A stretch of DNA of 64,000 bases from Bradyrhizobium arachidis (GCF_024758505.1 NZ_CP077970.1:6324001-6388000); one strand, 5' to 3'; shown: positions 1 to 9,543, numbered from the stretch's first letter. Translations and numbers: made by a program. The notes: a model not told the origin generated them from the sequence alone.

Positions 1-2
1 TC

Positions 3-1052
3 CGCGCGCTGCGCCTTTTGTGGGCGCGCATCGAGGCGGCGTGCGGCTTGACGCCAAAGCCGCTGTTCATCGCGGCCGACACCGCCTGGCGCATGCTGAC
101 CCAGCGCGACCCTTATGTGAACATGTTGCGTGCGACCATGGCGACATTCGCCGCAGGCCTCGCCGGCGCCAATGCGATCACCGTGCTGCCGCACACGCTG
201 GCGCTCGGCCTGCCCGATCCTTTTGCGCGGCGCGTGGCGCGCAACACGCAGCTTCTGCTGCTGGAAGAAAGCAATCTTGCAAAGGTCTCGGATCCCGCGG
301 CGGGTGCGGGCGGCATCGAGGCGCTGACGTCGGAACTCTGCAATGCGACCTGGGCGCTGTTCCAGGAGCTAGAGAAAGCCGGCGGCATCTTTGCGAGCCT
401 CCAGCAGGGCCTGATCCAGGGCAAGGTGGCGGCAACGCGCAAGGCGCGCGAAGCCAACATCGCAAAACGCCGCGACGTGCTGACCGGCGCGAGCGAGTTT
501 CCCAACCTGCACGAGAGCGAAGCCTCGGTGCTGTCAGCGACGCCAATCGTGCTTCCGCCCTATGGCGAGCAAAAGTTCAAATTCGATGCTCTTGCGCCGA
601 TGCGTCTTGCCGAGCCGTTCGAGGCCCTGCGCGACAAGTCGGACGCGGCATTGAAATCGCGCGGCGCGCGGCCAAAAGTGTTCTTGGCCAATCTCGGGAC
701 AGCAGCCGATTTCACCGCGCGCGCGACGTTTGCGAAGAGCTTCTTCGAGGCCGGCGGCATCGAGGCCGTCGACAGCGCGGGATTTGCCGATGCGGCGGCG
801 CTTGCGGCCGCGTTCAAGGCCTCCGGCGCCGAACTCGCCTGCCTCTGCTCCAGCGACAAGGTCTATGCGGACCGTGCGAAACCTTCCGCCAAGGCCCTGC
901 AACAGGCCGGCGCAAAACATATCTATCTGGCAGGCCGCCCGGCTGAGGCCGAGGCCGCGCTTCGCTCTGCCGGCGTTGCCGGCTTCGTCTTTGCAGGCGG
1001 CGATGCGCTTGCAGCGCTGCAGGACGCCTATCGACGGATGGAACAGGCATGA
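3..1052 (+). CDS. mutA: methylmalonyl-CoA mutase small (beta) subunit, 5'-truncated by window edge
   Basis: The reading frame is open from base 3, so the true start lies to the left; about 350 codons are visible. The first start-like codon in frame (TTG at 18) is internal. The visible part carries the TIM-barrel half of the mutase family (Thr-Gln-Arg-Asp-Pro-Tyr-Val-Asn, then Ala-Arg-Asn-Thr-Gln) followed by a Rossmann-like C-terminal domain. That domain lacks the Asp-x-His-x-x-Gly cobalamin motif, as expected for the non-catalytic subunit. It pairs with the large subunit at 1549 to isomerise methylmalonyl-CoA and succinyl-CoA in propionate and branched-chain degradation. The stop overlaps the start of the next gene by four bases (ATGA), so the two are probably translationally coupled. 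Confidence 0.9.
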   Translation, partial: RALRLLWARIEAACGLTPKPLFIAADTAWRMLTQRDPYVNMLRATMATFAAGLAGANAITVLPHTLALGLPDPFARRVARNTQLLLLEESNLAKVSDPAAGAGGIEALTSELCNATWALFQELEKAGGIFASLQQGLIQGKVAATRKAREANIAKRRDVLTGASEFPNLHESEASVLSATPIVLPPYGEQKFKFDALAPMRLAEPFEALRDKSDAALKSRGARPKVFLANLGTAADFTARATFAKSFFEAGGIEAVDSAGFADAAALAAAFKASGAELACLCSSDKVYADRAKPSAKALQQAGAKHIYLAGRPAEAEAALRSAGVAGFVFAGGDALAALQDAYRRMEQA

Positions 1053-1513
1053 CCGACACAGCAAAAAACGCTCTCACCGGCGGATGCCAATGCGGCGCCG
1101 TCCGCTTCGCGCTCTCGGCGCCGCCGGCCAAGATCAGCATCTGCCATTGCCGCATGTGCCAGAAAGCGACCGGCGCGCCGTTCGCCTCCTTTGCCGATAT
1201 CGAGCACGGTGACTTCAGGTGGACGAAGGGTACGCCCGCGGCGTTCCAATCCTCCTCCATCGCCATGCGCGATTTCTGCGCGGCCTGCGGCACGCCGCTC
1301 AGCTTCCGCCGCATCGGCGGTCCGCGCATCGAGATCATGACCGGCGCGTTCGATCGCCCTGACAGGATCGTGCCGACGCGGCAGTACGGAACGGAGTCCC
1401 GCCTCGGCTGGGTGGTCGGCATCGCCAATCTGCCGAGCCAGACCACGCTGCAGAATTACGGGCCGGAGAAGATGGCGACCATCGCAAGCCATCAGCACCC
1501 GGATCACGATTAA
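1049..1513 (+). CDS. GFA-family zinc-binding protein
   Basis: A 154-residue protein of the Mss4-like/GFA fold (glutathione-dependent formaldehyde-activating enzyme family). Zinc-ligand pairs are visible: Gly-Gly-Cys-Gln-Cys-Gly near residue 12, Cys-His-Cys-Arg-Met-Cys near 35, and Phe-Cys-Ala-Ala-Cys-Gly near 75. Family members bind structural and catalytic zinc; most have no assigned substrate and few are true formaldehyde-activating enzymes. It overlaps the small mutase subunit by ATGA and ends 35 bases before the large subunit, so it sits inside the mutase operon. Whether it acts with the mutase is not known. Confidence 0.85.
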   Translation: MTDTAKNALTGGCQCGAVRFALSAPPAKISICHCRMCQKATGAPFASFADIEHGDFRWTKGTPAAFQSSSIAMRDFCAACGTPLSFRRIGGPRIEIMTGAFDRPDRIVPTRQYGTESRLGWVVGIANLPSQTTLQNYGPEKMATIASHQHPDHD

Positions 1514-1548
1514 GACCCGACGCGCTCACCTATGATATGGTTGGAACC

Positions 1549-3705
1549 ATGAGCCGCATTCCTGATTTCGCCAACGTCGCTTTCGAGAGAGTAGCCTCGA
1601 CTGCACCTGCAGGCAGTGCCGAGCCGTGGCTGACGCCCGAGGGCATTCCGGTCAAATCCGCCTACGGTGAAGCCGATCTCGCCGGCCTCGATTTCCTCGA
1701 GACATATCCGGGCATCGCGCCCTATCTGCGCGGGCCCTACCCGACCATGTATGTCAACCAGCCCTGGACGGTGCGGCAATATGCCGGCTTCTCCACGGCG
1801 GAGGATTCCAACGCGTTCTACCGCCGCAACCTCGCGGCGGGCCAGAAGGGTCTCTCGGTCGCCTTCGATCTCGCCACCCATCGCGGCTACGATTCCGATC
1901 ATCCGCGCGTCGCCGGCGACGTCGGCATGGCCGGTGTTGCCATCGATTCCATCTACGACATGCGCACGCTGTTTGCGGGCATTCCGCTCGACCAGATGAG
2001 CGTGTCCATGACCATGAACGGCGCGGTGCTGCCGATCCTCGCGCTGTATGTCGCGGCCGCCGGCGAACAGGGCGTGCCGCCGGAAAAGCTCTCGGGCACC
2101 ATTCAGAACGACATTCTGAAAGAGTTCATGGTGCGCAACACCTATATCTATCCGCCTGCGCCCTCGATGCGGATCATCTCCGACATCTTCGCCTACACCT
2201 CGCAGAAGATGCCAAAGTACAACTCGATCTCGATCTCCGGCTATCACATGCAGGAGGCCGGCGCGACGCAGGATCTCGAACTCGCCTACACGCTCGCCGA
2301 CGGCGTCGAATATCTGCGCGCCGGTCTTGCGGCCGGCCTCGACGTCGACCGCTTTGCGCCGCGGCTGTCGTTCTTCTGGGCGATCGGCATGAATTTTTTC
2401 ATGGAAGTCGCCAAGATGCGCGCCGCGCGGCTGCTCTGGGCGAAGCTGCTAAAGCCGTTCAACCCCAGGGACCCGCGCTCGCTGTCGCTGCGCACGCATT
2501 GCCAGACCTCCGGCTGGTCGCTGACCGCGCAGGACGTGTTCAACAACGTCATGCGCACGACCGTGGAAGCGATGGCCGCGACGCAAGGACATACCCAATC
2601 GCTGCACACGAACGCGCTCGACGAGGCGCTGGCGCTGCCGACCGACTTCTCCGCGCGCATCGCCCGCAACACCCAGCTCTTCCTGCAGCAGGAAAGCGGC
2701 ACCACGCGGATCATCGATCCCTGGGGCGGCTCCTACTATGTCGAGCGCCTGACGCGCGACCTCGCGGCAAAAGCCTGGGGCCACATCCAGGAGGTCGAGG
2801 AACTCGGCGGCATGGCAAAAGCCATCGAGGCCGGCGTGCCAAAACTGCGGATCGAAGAAGCCTCCGCCAAGACGCAGGCCCGCATCGATGCCGGTCGGCA
2901 GGCCGTCATTGGCGTCAACAAATACAAGCCGTCAGATGAAGTGCCGATCGAGATTTTGAAGGTCGACAACACCAATGTGCGGCGGCTCCAGATCGACAAG
3001 CTGACCCGGCTGAAGAGCGAGCGCAACCAGGCGGACGTCGATGCAGCGCTCGCCGCGCTGACGCGCTCGGCCGGCGAAGGCAACGGCAATCTCTTGGCGC
3101 TCGCGATTGACGCGGCGCGAGCCAAGGCCACCGTCGGCGAAATTTCGGACGCAATGGAAAAGGTGTTCGGCCGCCACCGCGCCGAGATCAAGTCCATCAC
3201 CGGCGTCTACAAGCGGGAGGCTTCCAGCATGGGCAGCCAGGTGGAAAAGGTTCAGGCGCTGATCGACGCGTTCGAGGAGGCCGAGGGCCGCCGGCCCCGC
3301 ATCCTGGTCGCCAAGATCGGCCAGGACGGCCATGATCGCGGCCAGAAGGTGATCGCATCGGCCTTTGCCGACATAGGCTTCGACGTCGACATCGGGCCGC
3401 TGTTCGCCACCGCCGACGAAGCGGCGCGGCAAGCGGTCGAGAACGACGTCCACATCCTCGGCGTCTCCTCGCTCGCGGCCGCCCACCTCACCGCCGTGCC
3501 CGAACTGAAGGCCGCGCTGAAGAAGCAGGGCCGCGACGACATCATGATCATCGTCGGCGGCGTGGTGCCGCCGCAGGACTATGACGCGCTCTACAAATCC
3601 GGTGCGGAGGCGATCTTCCCGCCCGGCACGGTGATCGCGGAAGCCGCCGAGGAGCTGATCCACAAGCTCAACGTTCGCCTCGGGCACAGCGAGGCGGCGG
3701 AGTAA
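1549..3705 (+). CDS. mutB: methylmalonyl-CoA mutase large (alpha) subunit
   Basis: The catalytic subunit, about 718 residues, which is normal for the family. The N-terminal two thirds is the substrate-binding TIM barrel, with [13 protein letters not shown] and Phe-Asp-Leu-Ala-Thr-His-Arg-Gly-Tyr. The C-terminal domain is the B12 Rossmann domain, with the base-off cobalamin motif Asp-Gly-His-Asp-Arg-Gly in the context Lys-Ile-Gly-Gln-Asp-Gly-His. It converts methylmalonyl-CoA to succinyl-CoA with adenosylcobalamin in the cytoplasm. An in-frame ATG at 1537 would add four residues. I prefer 1549 because the protein then begins Met-Ser-Arg-Ile-Pro, a common start in relatives, and a weak TTGGAA precedes it. 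The chaperone gene meaB lies 4.8 kb downstream. Confidence 0.95.
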   Translation: MSRIPDFANVAFERVASTAPAGSAEPWLTPEGIPVKSAYGEADLAGLDFLETYPGIAPYLRGPYPTMYVNQPWTVRQYAGFSTAEDSNAFYRRNLAAGQKGLSVAFDLATHRGYDSDHPRVAGDVGMAGVAIDSIYDMRTLFAGIPLDQMSVSMTMNGAVLPILALYVAAAGEQGVPPEKLSGTIQNDILKEFMVRNTYIYPPAPSMRIISDIFAYTSQKMPKYNSISISGYHMQEAGATQDLELAYTLADGVEYLRAGLAAGLDVDRFAPRLSFFWAIGMNFFMEVAKMRAARLLWAKLLKPFNPRDPRSLSLRTHCQTSGWSLTAQDVFNNVMRTTVEAMAATQGHTQSLHTNALDEALALPTDFSARIARNTQLFLQQESGTTRIIDPWGGSYYVERLTRDLAAKAWGHIQEVEELGGMAKAIEAGVPKLRIEEASAKTQARIDAGRQAVIGVNKYKPSDEVPIEILKVDNTNVRRLQIDKLTRLKSERNQADVDAALAALTRSAGEGNGNLLALAIDAARAKATVGEISDAMEKVFGRHRAEIKSITGVYKREASSMGSQVEKVQALIDAFEEAEGRRPRILVAKIGQDGHDRGQKVIASAFADIGFDVDIGPLFATADEAARQAVENDVHILGVSSLAAAHLTAVPELKAALKKQGRDDIMIIVGGVVPPQDYDALYKSGAEAIFPPGTVIAEAAEELIHKLNVRLGHSEAAE

Positions 3706-3910
3706 TCCTGCAAAAGCCGCGCTCTCCGGCATGAACCCGGAGGGCCCGATGCCGCGACCAACGGCGATGAGACCGTTGGCCGGCATTTCCATTGCACCAG
3801 AGCGTTTTGCACCCGTTCATCTTCTGGTGTTTATCCCTTGGCAGACCTTTGGCCACTGTCGCCGCACGGCCGCGCGATCTTTGGCGGTGCATGGAAAGAG
3901 CGTGAGATTC

Positions 3911-4729
3911 ATGAGCATTGAATTGATGGACCATCAAGCAAAGCGTGCCGGATCGGCCCTGCGCGCGCTCGCCGTTCTCGCGGCCATGATGGCGCTCGCC
4001 TCGCCCCTGCGCGCCGCCGAGCCAAAACCCGACGCCATCATCAAGACCCAATCGGTCAGAGCCACCGTCCTGCTGGATGACAAGATCAAGGCCGATCCCG
4101 TGCTGTCAGCCGATTGCCTCGCCGAGGGTAAGAAGTGGATCGAGAAGAACGCGGCTGAAGCCGCCGCCTCCCGCAAGAGCGATCCGCAGTTCTTCAAGGA
4201 TGGCGGCTGGGAGTTCGAACGCAAATATTCGGTCCGCTCGGTCGTCGGCGATCGCTATGTCAGCGTGCTCCGCGACGACTACATGGACACCCATGCCGCG
4301 CATCCCAATTCCGGCGTCAACACGATCCTGTGGGACAAGACGGCCGCCAAGCGCATCTCGATCCGCCCGTTCTTCACCGAAACCGCCGACAACGGCGCGA
4401 CTATGAAGGCGATGCAGAAGGCGATCATCGCTTCGCTCAGAAGCGAAAAGAAGAAGCGCGACGCCGGCGATACCGCGACCAACGAATGGTTCAAGGACGT
4501 CCAGCCCACCCTTCTCAAGATCGGCGCGGTGACGCTCGCGCCCTCGACGGAGGCGGGCAAGAGTTCCGGCCTCACCTTCCACTATCCGCCCTATGCGGTC
4601 GGTCCCTATGCCGAAGGCCAATACGTCGCCTTCGTGCCGTGGGAGGCGCTGAAGCCGTACCTCACGCCCGAAGGCGCACGCATTTTTGGCGGTGCACGGC
4701 CGAAGGGCGACGAAGATAGCGAGCAGTGA
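3911..4729 (+). CDS. exported DUF3298/RsiV-like protein
   Basis: A 272-residue protein with an N-terminal hydrophobic segment (about residues 15-36, ending Leu-Arg-Ala-Ala) that looks like a signal peptide. The mature part resembles the PdaC/SigV-RsiV-like DUF3298 fold: a Tyr-Val-Ser-Val-Leu strand, then Ala-His-Pro-Asn-Ser-Gly with the conserved Ala-His-Pro turn, and a late Tyr-Pro-Pro-Tyr-Ala-Val-Gly-Pro-Tyr-Ala-Glu-Gly segment. The frame is open upstream to 3731, but the ATG at 3911 places the signal peptide properly. The family domain occurs in lysozyme-binding anti-sigma RsiV and in exported proteins of unknown role. No catalytic role can be assigned here. Confidence 0.75.
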   Translation: MSIELMDHQAKRAGSALRALAVLAAMMALASPLRAAEPKPDAIIKTQSVRATVLLDDKIKADPVLSADCLAEGKKWIEKNAAEAAASRKSDPQFFKDGGWEFERKYSVRSVVGDRYVSVLRDDYMDTHAAHPNSGVNTILWDKTAAKRISIRPFFTETADNGATMKAMQKAIIASLRSEKKKRDAGDTATNEWFKDVQPTLLKIGAVTLAPSTEAGKSSGLTFHYPPYAVGPYAEGQYVAFVPWEALKPYLTPEGARIFGGARPKGDEDSEQ

Positions 4730-4736
4730 GCCGTCG

Positions 4737-5204
4737 CTAGCTGGAGCGTGCCAGCGTCCGCGCGAGTGAATCCGTCCAGGCGGGAATCCACGAACCAAAC
4801 AAGGCTTGCCAGCGATCGGCATCCGCTGGCTCGGTATCGAGTGCGACCGACCATTCGATCAGGGTGCGGTCACCCTCGACGATCGGACGCAGATGCATGG
4901 TGCCTTGGTAGCGCGTCGGCGACGGTACCTGGCTCGAGCCGTCCTGCGGATACGGCAGCGCTTCGAGACCGGCATAGGTCAGGGTGTGCTGCCGGTCCGA
5001 ATGATCGACCAGGCGCTGACGGATCCAGTTGCCGAGATAACAGAAGCGCCTGATGGCGCCGACTTCGTCGCCGCGCTTGTCGTCCTCGATCACGCTCTCG
5101 CTGACACCGTCGATATAAGCGGGGTAGTTATTGAAGTCGCGGATCAGCGACCAGACGGTGTCCACCGGATGGTCCAGCACGGCACTGTAATAGGCTTGGG
5201 TCAT
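4737..5204 (-). CDS. SRPBCC-family (START/Bet v1-like) protein
   Basis: A 155-residue single-domain protein of the SRPBCC superfamily. Visible features are the opening Ala-Val-Leu-Asp-His-Pro-Val-Asp-x-Val-Trp-x-Leu-Ile-Arg-Asp-Phe-Asn-Asn-Tyr-Pro, a central Arg-Arg-Phe-Cys-Tyr-Leu-Gly, and a C-terminal helix. The hydrophobic cavity of this fold binds lipids or aromatic ligands; the ligand here is unknown. I used the ATG at 5204. A GTG at 5231 preceded by GGAGG would add nine residues and is a real alternative. It is transcribed away from the tct operon, so the two share the region that holds the GGTAGCGCTACC palindrome. Confidence 0.75.
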   Translation of the reverse strand: MTQAYYSAVLDHPVDTVWSLIRDFNNYPAYIDGVSESVIEDDKRGDEVGAIRRFCYLGNWIRQRLVDHSDRQHTLTYAGLEALPYPQDGSSQVPSPTRYQGTMHLRPIVEGDRTLIEWSVALDTEPADADRWQALFGSWIPAWTDSLARTLARSS

Positions 5205-5328
5205 TGGAGGTTTACCCTTGGCTTTGGTCACATGCCCTCCATTGATCGTGATCCGCGCGGGCAAAACCCACCCGATTTCCGACTGCTCATTGGGCCATCC
5301 GGGTTTCGCATAGCGCGTCGATCACTTT

Positions 5329-5340
5329 GGTAGCGCTACC
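5329..5340. promoter_or_regulatory. LacI/GalR-type operator candidate
   Basis: GGTAGCGCTACC is a perfect 12-bp palindrome with a central CG, the form typical of LacI/GalR-family operators. It lies 81 bp upstream of tctC and 125 bp upstream of the divergent SRPBCC gene. No LacI-family gene is in the window, so the cognate regulator would be elsewhere. Confidence 0.4.
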
Positions 5341-5420
5341 TTGCAGCCGCGCTGCAAAGCTGCCTAAAATGCCACATCGACAAGAGCGCCCGGCGTCACG
5401 GGCGCCGCTGGGAGGCATTC

Positions 5421-6413
5421 ATGTCCAAGCTCACGCGCCGCACCTTTGCGGCCTCGTCCGTTGCAGCTGCGGCCTCTGCCGCCTTTGGTTTCACACCGGC
5501 GCTTGCGCAGGCCTATCCGGCACGTCCCGTCACCGTGATCGTGCCGTGGGGTGCGGGCGGCGGCACGGACGCGACCGCACGCATCGTGGCGGCGCTGCTG
5601 GAAAAGGACCTCGGCCAGCCCTTCAACGTCGTGAACCGCACCGGCGGCTCCGGCGTCGTCGGCCACTCCGCGATCGCGACCGCCGCGCCCGATGGCTACA
5701 CGATCGGCATGCTCACGGTCGAGATCTCGATGATGCACTGGCAGGGCCTCACCGAGCTGACGCCGAAGAGCTACACGCCGCTCGCGCTGATGAACGAGGA
5801 CCCGCCGGGCATCCAGGTCTCGTCCACCTCGCCCTACAAGACGGTCAAGGAATTGGCCGAGGCGATCAAGGCGGCACCTCCCGGCAAGTTCAAGGCGTCG
5901 GGCACCGGCCAGGGCGGCATCTGGCATCTCGCGCTGGTCGGCTGGATGCAGGCAATGGGACTGCCGGCCAACCAGGTCGCCTGGGTGCCGTCGAACGGTG
6001 CGGCGCCTGCGATGCAGGATCTCGCCGCAGGCGGGCTTGACCTGACGACGTGCTCGGTGCCGGAAGCCCGCGCCATCATCGAGGCCGGCAAGGCCAGGAG
6101 CCTCGCCATCATGGCGCCTGCCCGCAACAAGGTCTTCCCTGATGTCCCGACGCTGAAGGAGGCGATGGGGATCAACTATTCGACCGGCGCCTGGCGCGGC
6201 ATCGGCGCGCCAAAGGGCCTGCCGCCGGAGATCGCCACAAAACTCACCGCGGCGCTGAAGAAGGTCTACGACTCCACCGAGTTCAAGGAGTTCATGAGCA
6301 ACCGCGGCTTCGGCACCGTGTGGGGCGATGCCGGCGAGTTCACCTCCTTCATGGACAAGGGCGACGCGCAGATGGGCGAAGCGATGAAGGCGGCTGGTCT
6401 CGCGAAGGCCTGA
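5421..6413 (+). CDS. tctC: tripartite tricarboxylate transporter substrate-binding protein (Bug/TctC family)
   Basis: A 330-residue periplasmic binding protein. It opens with a Tat-like signal (Arg-Arg-Thr-Phe-Ala, then an Ala-rich hydrophobic stretch ending Ala-Leu-Ala-Gln near residue 30). The Bug signature follows at once: Tyr-Pro-x-Arg-Pro-Val-Thr-Val-Ile-Val-Pro-Trp-Gly-Ala-Gly-Gly-Gly-Thr-Asp. A second family mark is Gly-x-Trp-Arg-Gly-Ile-Gly-Ala-Pro-Lys-Gly-Leu-Pro near residue 257. These proteins deliver carboxylates to TctA/TctB, which follow here. The start is preceded by GGGAGGC. Proximity to the methylmalonyl-CoA genes suggests, but does not prove, a small dicarboxylate or propionate-related substrate. 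Confidence 0.9.
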   Translation: MSKLTRRTFAASSVAAAASAAFGFTPALAQAYPARPVTVIVPWGAGGGTDATARIVAALLEKDLGQPFNVVNRTGGSGVVGHSAIATAAPDGYTIGMLTVEISMMHWQGLTELTPKSYTPLALMNEDPPGIQVSSTSPYKTVKELAEAIKAAPPGKFKASGTGQGGIWHLALVGWMQAMGLPANQVAWVPSNGAAPAMQDLAAGGLDLTTCSVPEARAIIEAGKARSLAIMAPARNKVFPDVPTLKEAMGINYSTGAWRGIGAPKGLPPEIATKLTAALKKVYDSTEFKEFMSNRGFGTVWGDAGEFTSFMDKGDAQMGEAMKAAGLAKA

Positions 6414-6448
6414 TCTTTGGGTCAGTTGGCCAAGGGCACTCAGATCAC

Positions 6449-6470
6449 CTCGCCCCGCTTGCGGGGAGAG
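6449..6470. repeat. intercistronic hairpin between tctC and tctB
   Basis: CTCGCCCCGC, a TT loop and GCGGGGAGAG form a near-perfect stem in the 84-bp gap between tctC and tctB. The same CCTCGCCCCGC-type hairpin is common between genes in Rhizobiales. Such stems often protect the upstream transcript from decay, which would fit the need for more binding protein than permease. There is no U-tract, so it is not a simple terminator. Confidence 0.5.
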
Positions 6471-6497
6471 GGAGCGCACCGTTCATAGGACTCGTCC

Positions 6498-6986
6498 ATG
6501 CGTCTTCCCGACTCCGTTACGGGATCGTTTCTCGTCGTGCTCGGTGCCGCCGCGGCCTATGGCGGCTGGCGGCTGCCGCCGGTGCCGGGCCAGCCGGTCG
6601 GCCCCAACGTCTTTCCGCTTGTGATCGGCACGGGGCTCGCGCTCTGCGGCCTCGCGATCGTGTTCGGCATCGGCCATTCGTTCGAGGAAGAAGAGGAACT
6701 CATCCCGGTCGAGGAAGGCCAGGCCAGGGCCGCGCCGACCGGCCGGTTCTACGGCCTGCGCGCGCTGCTGCCGCCGGCACTGCTCTTGTTCTACGTGGTC
6801 GCCGCCGACCGGCTCGGCTTCATCATCACGGCCGCGCTGATCGTGCTGGCGACCTCGACCGCGCTCGGCGCGAAATGGAAGCTCGCGCTGCCGCTCGCGG
6901 CCCTGGCGCCGATCGGCATCCACCTGATCTTCGCAAAACTGCTGCGCGTGCCGCTTCCTGCCGGCCTGTTGCCGATGCCCTGGTGA
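6498..6986 (+). CDS. tctB: tripartite tricarboxylate transporter small membrane subunit (TctB family)
   Basis: A 162-residue integral membrane protein with four predicted hydrophobic segments (roughly residues 10-25, 35-57, 88-105 and 112-150) and an acidic cytoplasmic loop (Glu-Glu-Glu-Glu-Glu around residue 62). Its opening Arg-Leu-Pro-Asp-Ser-Val-Thr-Gly and Gly-Pro-x-Val-Phe-Pro-x-Val-Ile-Gly are typical of TctB. It forms the permease with TctA, whose gene starts four bases after this stop. Confidence 0.9.
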   Translation: MRLPDSVTGSFLVVLGAAAAYGGWRLPPVPGQPVGPNVFPLVIGTGLALCGLAIVFGIGHSFEEEEELIPVEEGQARAAPTGRFYGLRALLPPALLLFYVVAADRLGFIITAALIVLATSTALGAKWKLALPLAALAPIGIHLIFAKLLRVPLPAGLLPMPW

Positions 6987-6989
6987 TCC

Positions 6990-8504
6990 ATGCTCAATAC
7001 CCTGATCGAGGCGTTCCGGCTCATCTCCACGTGGGAGGTCATCGTCGCGATGTTCGCGGCCTCCGTCTACGGCCTCGTTATCGGCTCGTTGCCCGGCCTC
7101 TCCGCGACCATGGCAACCGCCCTGCTCGTCCCTGTCACATTCTATCTCTCGCCGATCGCAGCCATCGCGACCATCGTGGCGGCATCCTCGATGGCGATTT
7201 TTTCCGGCGACATCCCCGGCGCGCTCTTGCGCATTCCCGGCACGCCGGCCTCCGCGGCTTACGCGGACGAGGCCTATGCCATGACGATGAAAGGCGAGGC
7301 TGAACTCGCGCTCGGCGCCGGCGTCTGGTTCTCCGCGGTCGGCGGCATCGCCGGTGTCGTCTCGCTGATGGCGCTGGCGCCGCCGCTCGCCGAGATCGCG
7401 CTGTCGTTCTCGACCTTCGAATATTTCTGGCTCGCGTTGCTCGGCCTGATGTGTGCAACGCTGGTGGCGCGTTCCTCGCCGGTGAAGGCGATTGCCGGCA
7501 TGTTCATTGGCCTGCTCGTCTCCTGCATCGGCATCGAAAACCCCGGCGGCGTGCCGCGCTTCACCTTTGGCCTCACCGATCTGCTCGGCGGCATCGAGCC
7601 GATCCCGGCGCTGGTCGGCGTCTTCGCGGTCGCGCAGGTCATGCGCGCGATGCTGACGCCCGAACCGCCACCGATCCCGCGGCGCAAGTTCGGGAGCATC
7701 ATGGCGGGCCAGTGGACGCTGACGAAGAAATACCATTGGCAGATGACGCGCGGGAACATCATCGGCATCATCATCGGCGTGCTGCCGGGCGCCGGCGCCG
7801 ATATGGCAGCCTGGGTGAGCTACGCGATGTCGAAGCGCTTCTCCAAGGAGCCGGAAAAGTTCGGCACCGGTCATGTCGAGGGCCTGGTCGAGGCCGGCGC
7901 CAGCAACAATGCCAGCATCGCGTCCGGCTGGGTGCCTTCGCTGCTGTTCGGCATACCCGGCGACACCATCGCGGCGATCGCGATCGGCGTGCTCTACATG
8001 AAGGGCCTCAATCCCGGGCCGACGCTGTTCACCGAAAAAGCCTCGAGCATGTACGCCATCTACCTGATGTTCATCATCGCGAACATTTTGATGATCCCGC
8101 TCGGCATCGCCATGATCCGGATCGCGGCCTATGTGCTGCGCGCGCCGCGCTCCACCGTGATGCCCGTCATCATGCTATGCTGCGCGGTCGGTTCGTTCGC
8201 CATCGGCAACAACATGTTCGGCGTCGTCACCGTCGCAGCCTTCGGCGTGATCGGCTATGTGATGGAGGCCAACGGCTATCCCGTCGCCGCCATGGTGCTC
8301 GGCATCGTGATGGGCACGATGGTGGAGCAGGCCTTCGTCACCTCGCTGATCAAGTCCGACGGCAGCATCCTGCCGTTCTTCGAGCGGCCCGTCGCCGCGA
8401 TCCTCGCCGCCATGGCGATCGGCGCGCTGCTCTGGCCGGTGATGCTGTGGATCTGGCGCAAGGTGAAGCCGGCGCAGACGACCTCTGCGGCGGCAGCCCG
8501 CTGA
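6990..8504 (+). CDS. tctA: tripartite tricarboxylate transporter large permease (TctA family)
   Basis: A 504-residue polytopic membrane protein of normal length for TctA, with about 12 hydrophobic segments. The two duplicated family signatures are present: Gly-Ser-Leu-Pro-Gly-Leu-Ser-Ala-Thr-Met-Ala near residue 32 and Gly-Val-Leu-Pro-Gly-Ala-Gly-Ala-Asp-Met-Ala-Ala-Trp near 260. The Gly-x-Pro-Gly-Asp motif (Phe-Gly-Ile-Pro-Gly-Asp-Thr) follows. It imports carboxylates captured by TctC, driven by an ion gradient. It is four bases from tctB and 49 bases upstream of meaB. Confidence 0.93.
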   Translation: MLNTLIEAFRLISTWEVIVAMFAASVYGLVIGSLPGLSATMATALLVPVTFYLSPIAAIATIVAASSMAIFSGDIPGALLRIPGTPASAAYADEAYAMTMKGEAELALGAGVWFSAVGGIAGVVSLMALAPPLAEIALSFSTFEYFWLALLGLMCATLVARSSPVKAIAGMFIGLLVSCIGIENPGGVPRFTFGLTDLLGGIEPIPALVGVFAVAQVMRAMLTPEPPPIPRRKFGSIMAGQWTLTKKYHWQMTRGNIIGIIIGVLPGAGADMAAWVSYAMSKRFSKEPEKFGTGHVEGLVEAGASNNASIASGWVPSLLFGIPGDTIAAIAIGVLYMKGLNPGPTLFTEKASSMYAIYLMFIIANILMIPLGIAMIRIAAYVLRAPRSTVMPVIMLCCAVGSFAIGNNMFGVVTVAAFGVIGYVMEANGYPVAAMVLGIVMGTMVEQAFVTSLIKSDGSILPFFERPVAAILAAMAIGALLWPVMLWIWRKVKPAQTTSAAAAR

Positions 8505-8553
8505 AGCCGGCCCGGCCCCTCGCCTGCGTCATCAGGCCGTTGTAAAGCAGGGT

Positions 8554-9543
8554 ATGATTCAGAAGAAGGCATCCCTCGACATCAAGGTCCTCGCCAAGGA
8601 CCTGCGTGCCGGCAGCCGGGCCGCGCTGGCGCGGGCGATCACACTGGTCGAGAGCCGTCGCGGCGACCATCAGGCCCACGCGCGCGATCTCGTGCAGATG
8701 CTGCTGCCCGACACCGGCAAGGCCGTGCGCGTCGGCATCACCGGCTCACCCGGCGTCGGCAAGTCCACCACCATCGACGCGCTTGGCAGCTATCTCATCG
8801 AGCAGGGCCACAAGGTCGCGGTGCTCGCGGTCGACCCCTCCTCGGCGCGCAGCGGCGGCTCGATCCTCGGCGACAAGACGCGGATGGCGCGCCTCGCGGC
8901 TTCCGACCACGCCTATATTCGCCCCTCGCCGTCGTCGGGCACGCTCGGCGGGGTCGCAGCCAAGACGCGCGAGGCGATGCTGCTCTGCGAGGCGGCGGGG
9001 TTCGACGTCGTGCTGGTGGAGACCGTCGGCATCGGCCAGTCGGAGACGGCGGTCTGCGACATGACCGACTTCTTCCTCGCCTTGATGCTGCCGGGCGGCG
9101 GCGACGAGCTGCAGGGCATCAAGAAGGGCCTGGTCGAGCTCGCCGACATGATCGCGATCAACAAGGCTGATGGCGACAATCTCAAGCGCGCCAACATTAC
9201 CGCGGCCGACTATCGCGGCGCGCTGCATATTCTTAGCCCCCGCTCGGAGCACTGGCATCCGCCCGTCGTCACCTACTCGGCACTGACCGGCAAGGGCATC
9301 GCAGAGCTCTGGCAAAAGATCCTCGATCACCGCAAGGCGATGAACGCATCAGGCGATTTCGCCGCGCGGCGGCGCGAGCAGCAGGTGAAATGGATGTGGT
9401 CGATGCTGGAGCAACGCATGCTGGCAAGGCTGCGCACCGAAGCTGCCGTCCGCGCCAAGGTGAAGAAGATCGAAGCCGAGGTCGCCGACGGTCGGGTCAC
9501 GCCGGCGCTCGCCGCCGAACACATCATGGAGCTGCTGCAATGA
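8554..9543 (+). CDS. meaB: methylmalonyl-CoA mutase-associated GTPase MeaB
   Basis: A 329-residue G3E-family P-loop GTPase. The Walker A motif Gly-Ser-Pro-Gly-Val-Gly-Lys-Ser is at residues 64-71, the G4 motif Asn-Lys-Ala-Asp occurs near residue 203, and Val-Glu-Thr-Val-Gly-Ile-Gly-Gln-Ser-Glu is the conserved switch region. MeaB gates cobalamin loading and protects the mutase from inactivation, so its presence near the mutase genes is functionally coherent. It follows tctA by 49 bases and overlaps pcp by four bases (ATGA), which suggests one transcript for tctCBA-meaB-pcp. Older annotations call this family ArgK. Confidence 0.95.
   Translation: MIQKKASLDIKVLAKDLRAGSRAALARAITLVESRRGDHQAHARDLVQMLLPDTGKAVRVGITGSPGVGKSTTIDALGSYLIEQGHKVAVLAVDPSSARSGGSILGDKTRMARLAASDHAYIRPSPSSGTLGGVAAKTREAMLLCEAAGFDVVLVETVGIGQSETAVCDMTDFFLALMLPGGGDELQGIKKGLVELADMIAINKADGDNLKRANITAADYRGALHILSPRSEHWHPPVVTYSALTGKGIAELWQKILDHRKAMNASGDFAARRREQQVKWMWSMLEQRMLARLRTEAAVRAKVKKIEAEVADGRVTPALAAEHIMELLQ

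Noticed and set aside
3755..3782. Hairpin CCAACGG/CCGTTGG after the mutase gene as a terminator
   Set aside because: The stem is seven bases with no following U-tract on either strand.
6483..7874. 463-codon minus-strand frame opposite tctB/tctA
   Set aside because: Its sequence is dominated by Arg, Asp, His and Gly from antisense GC-rich codons; the plus strand encodes clear transporter subunits.
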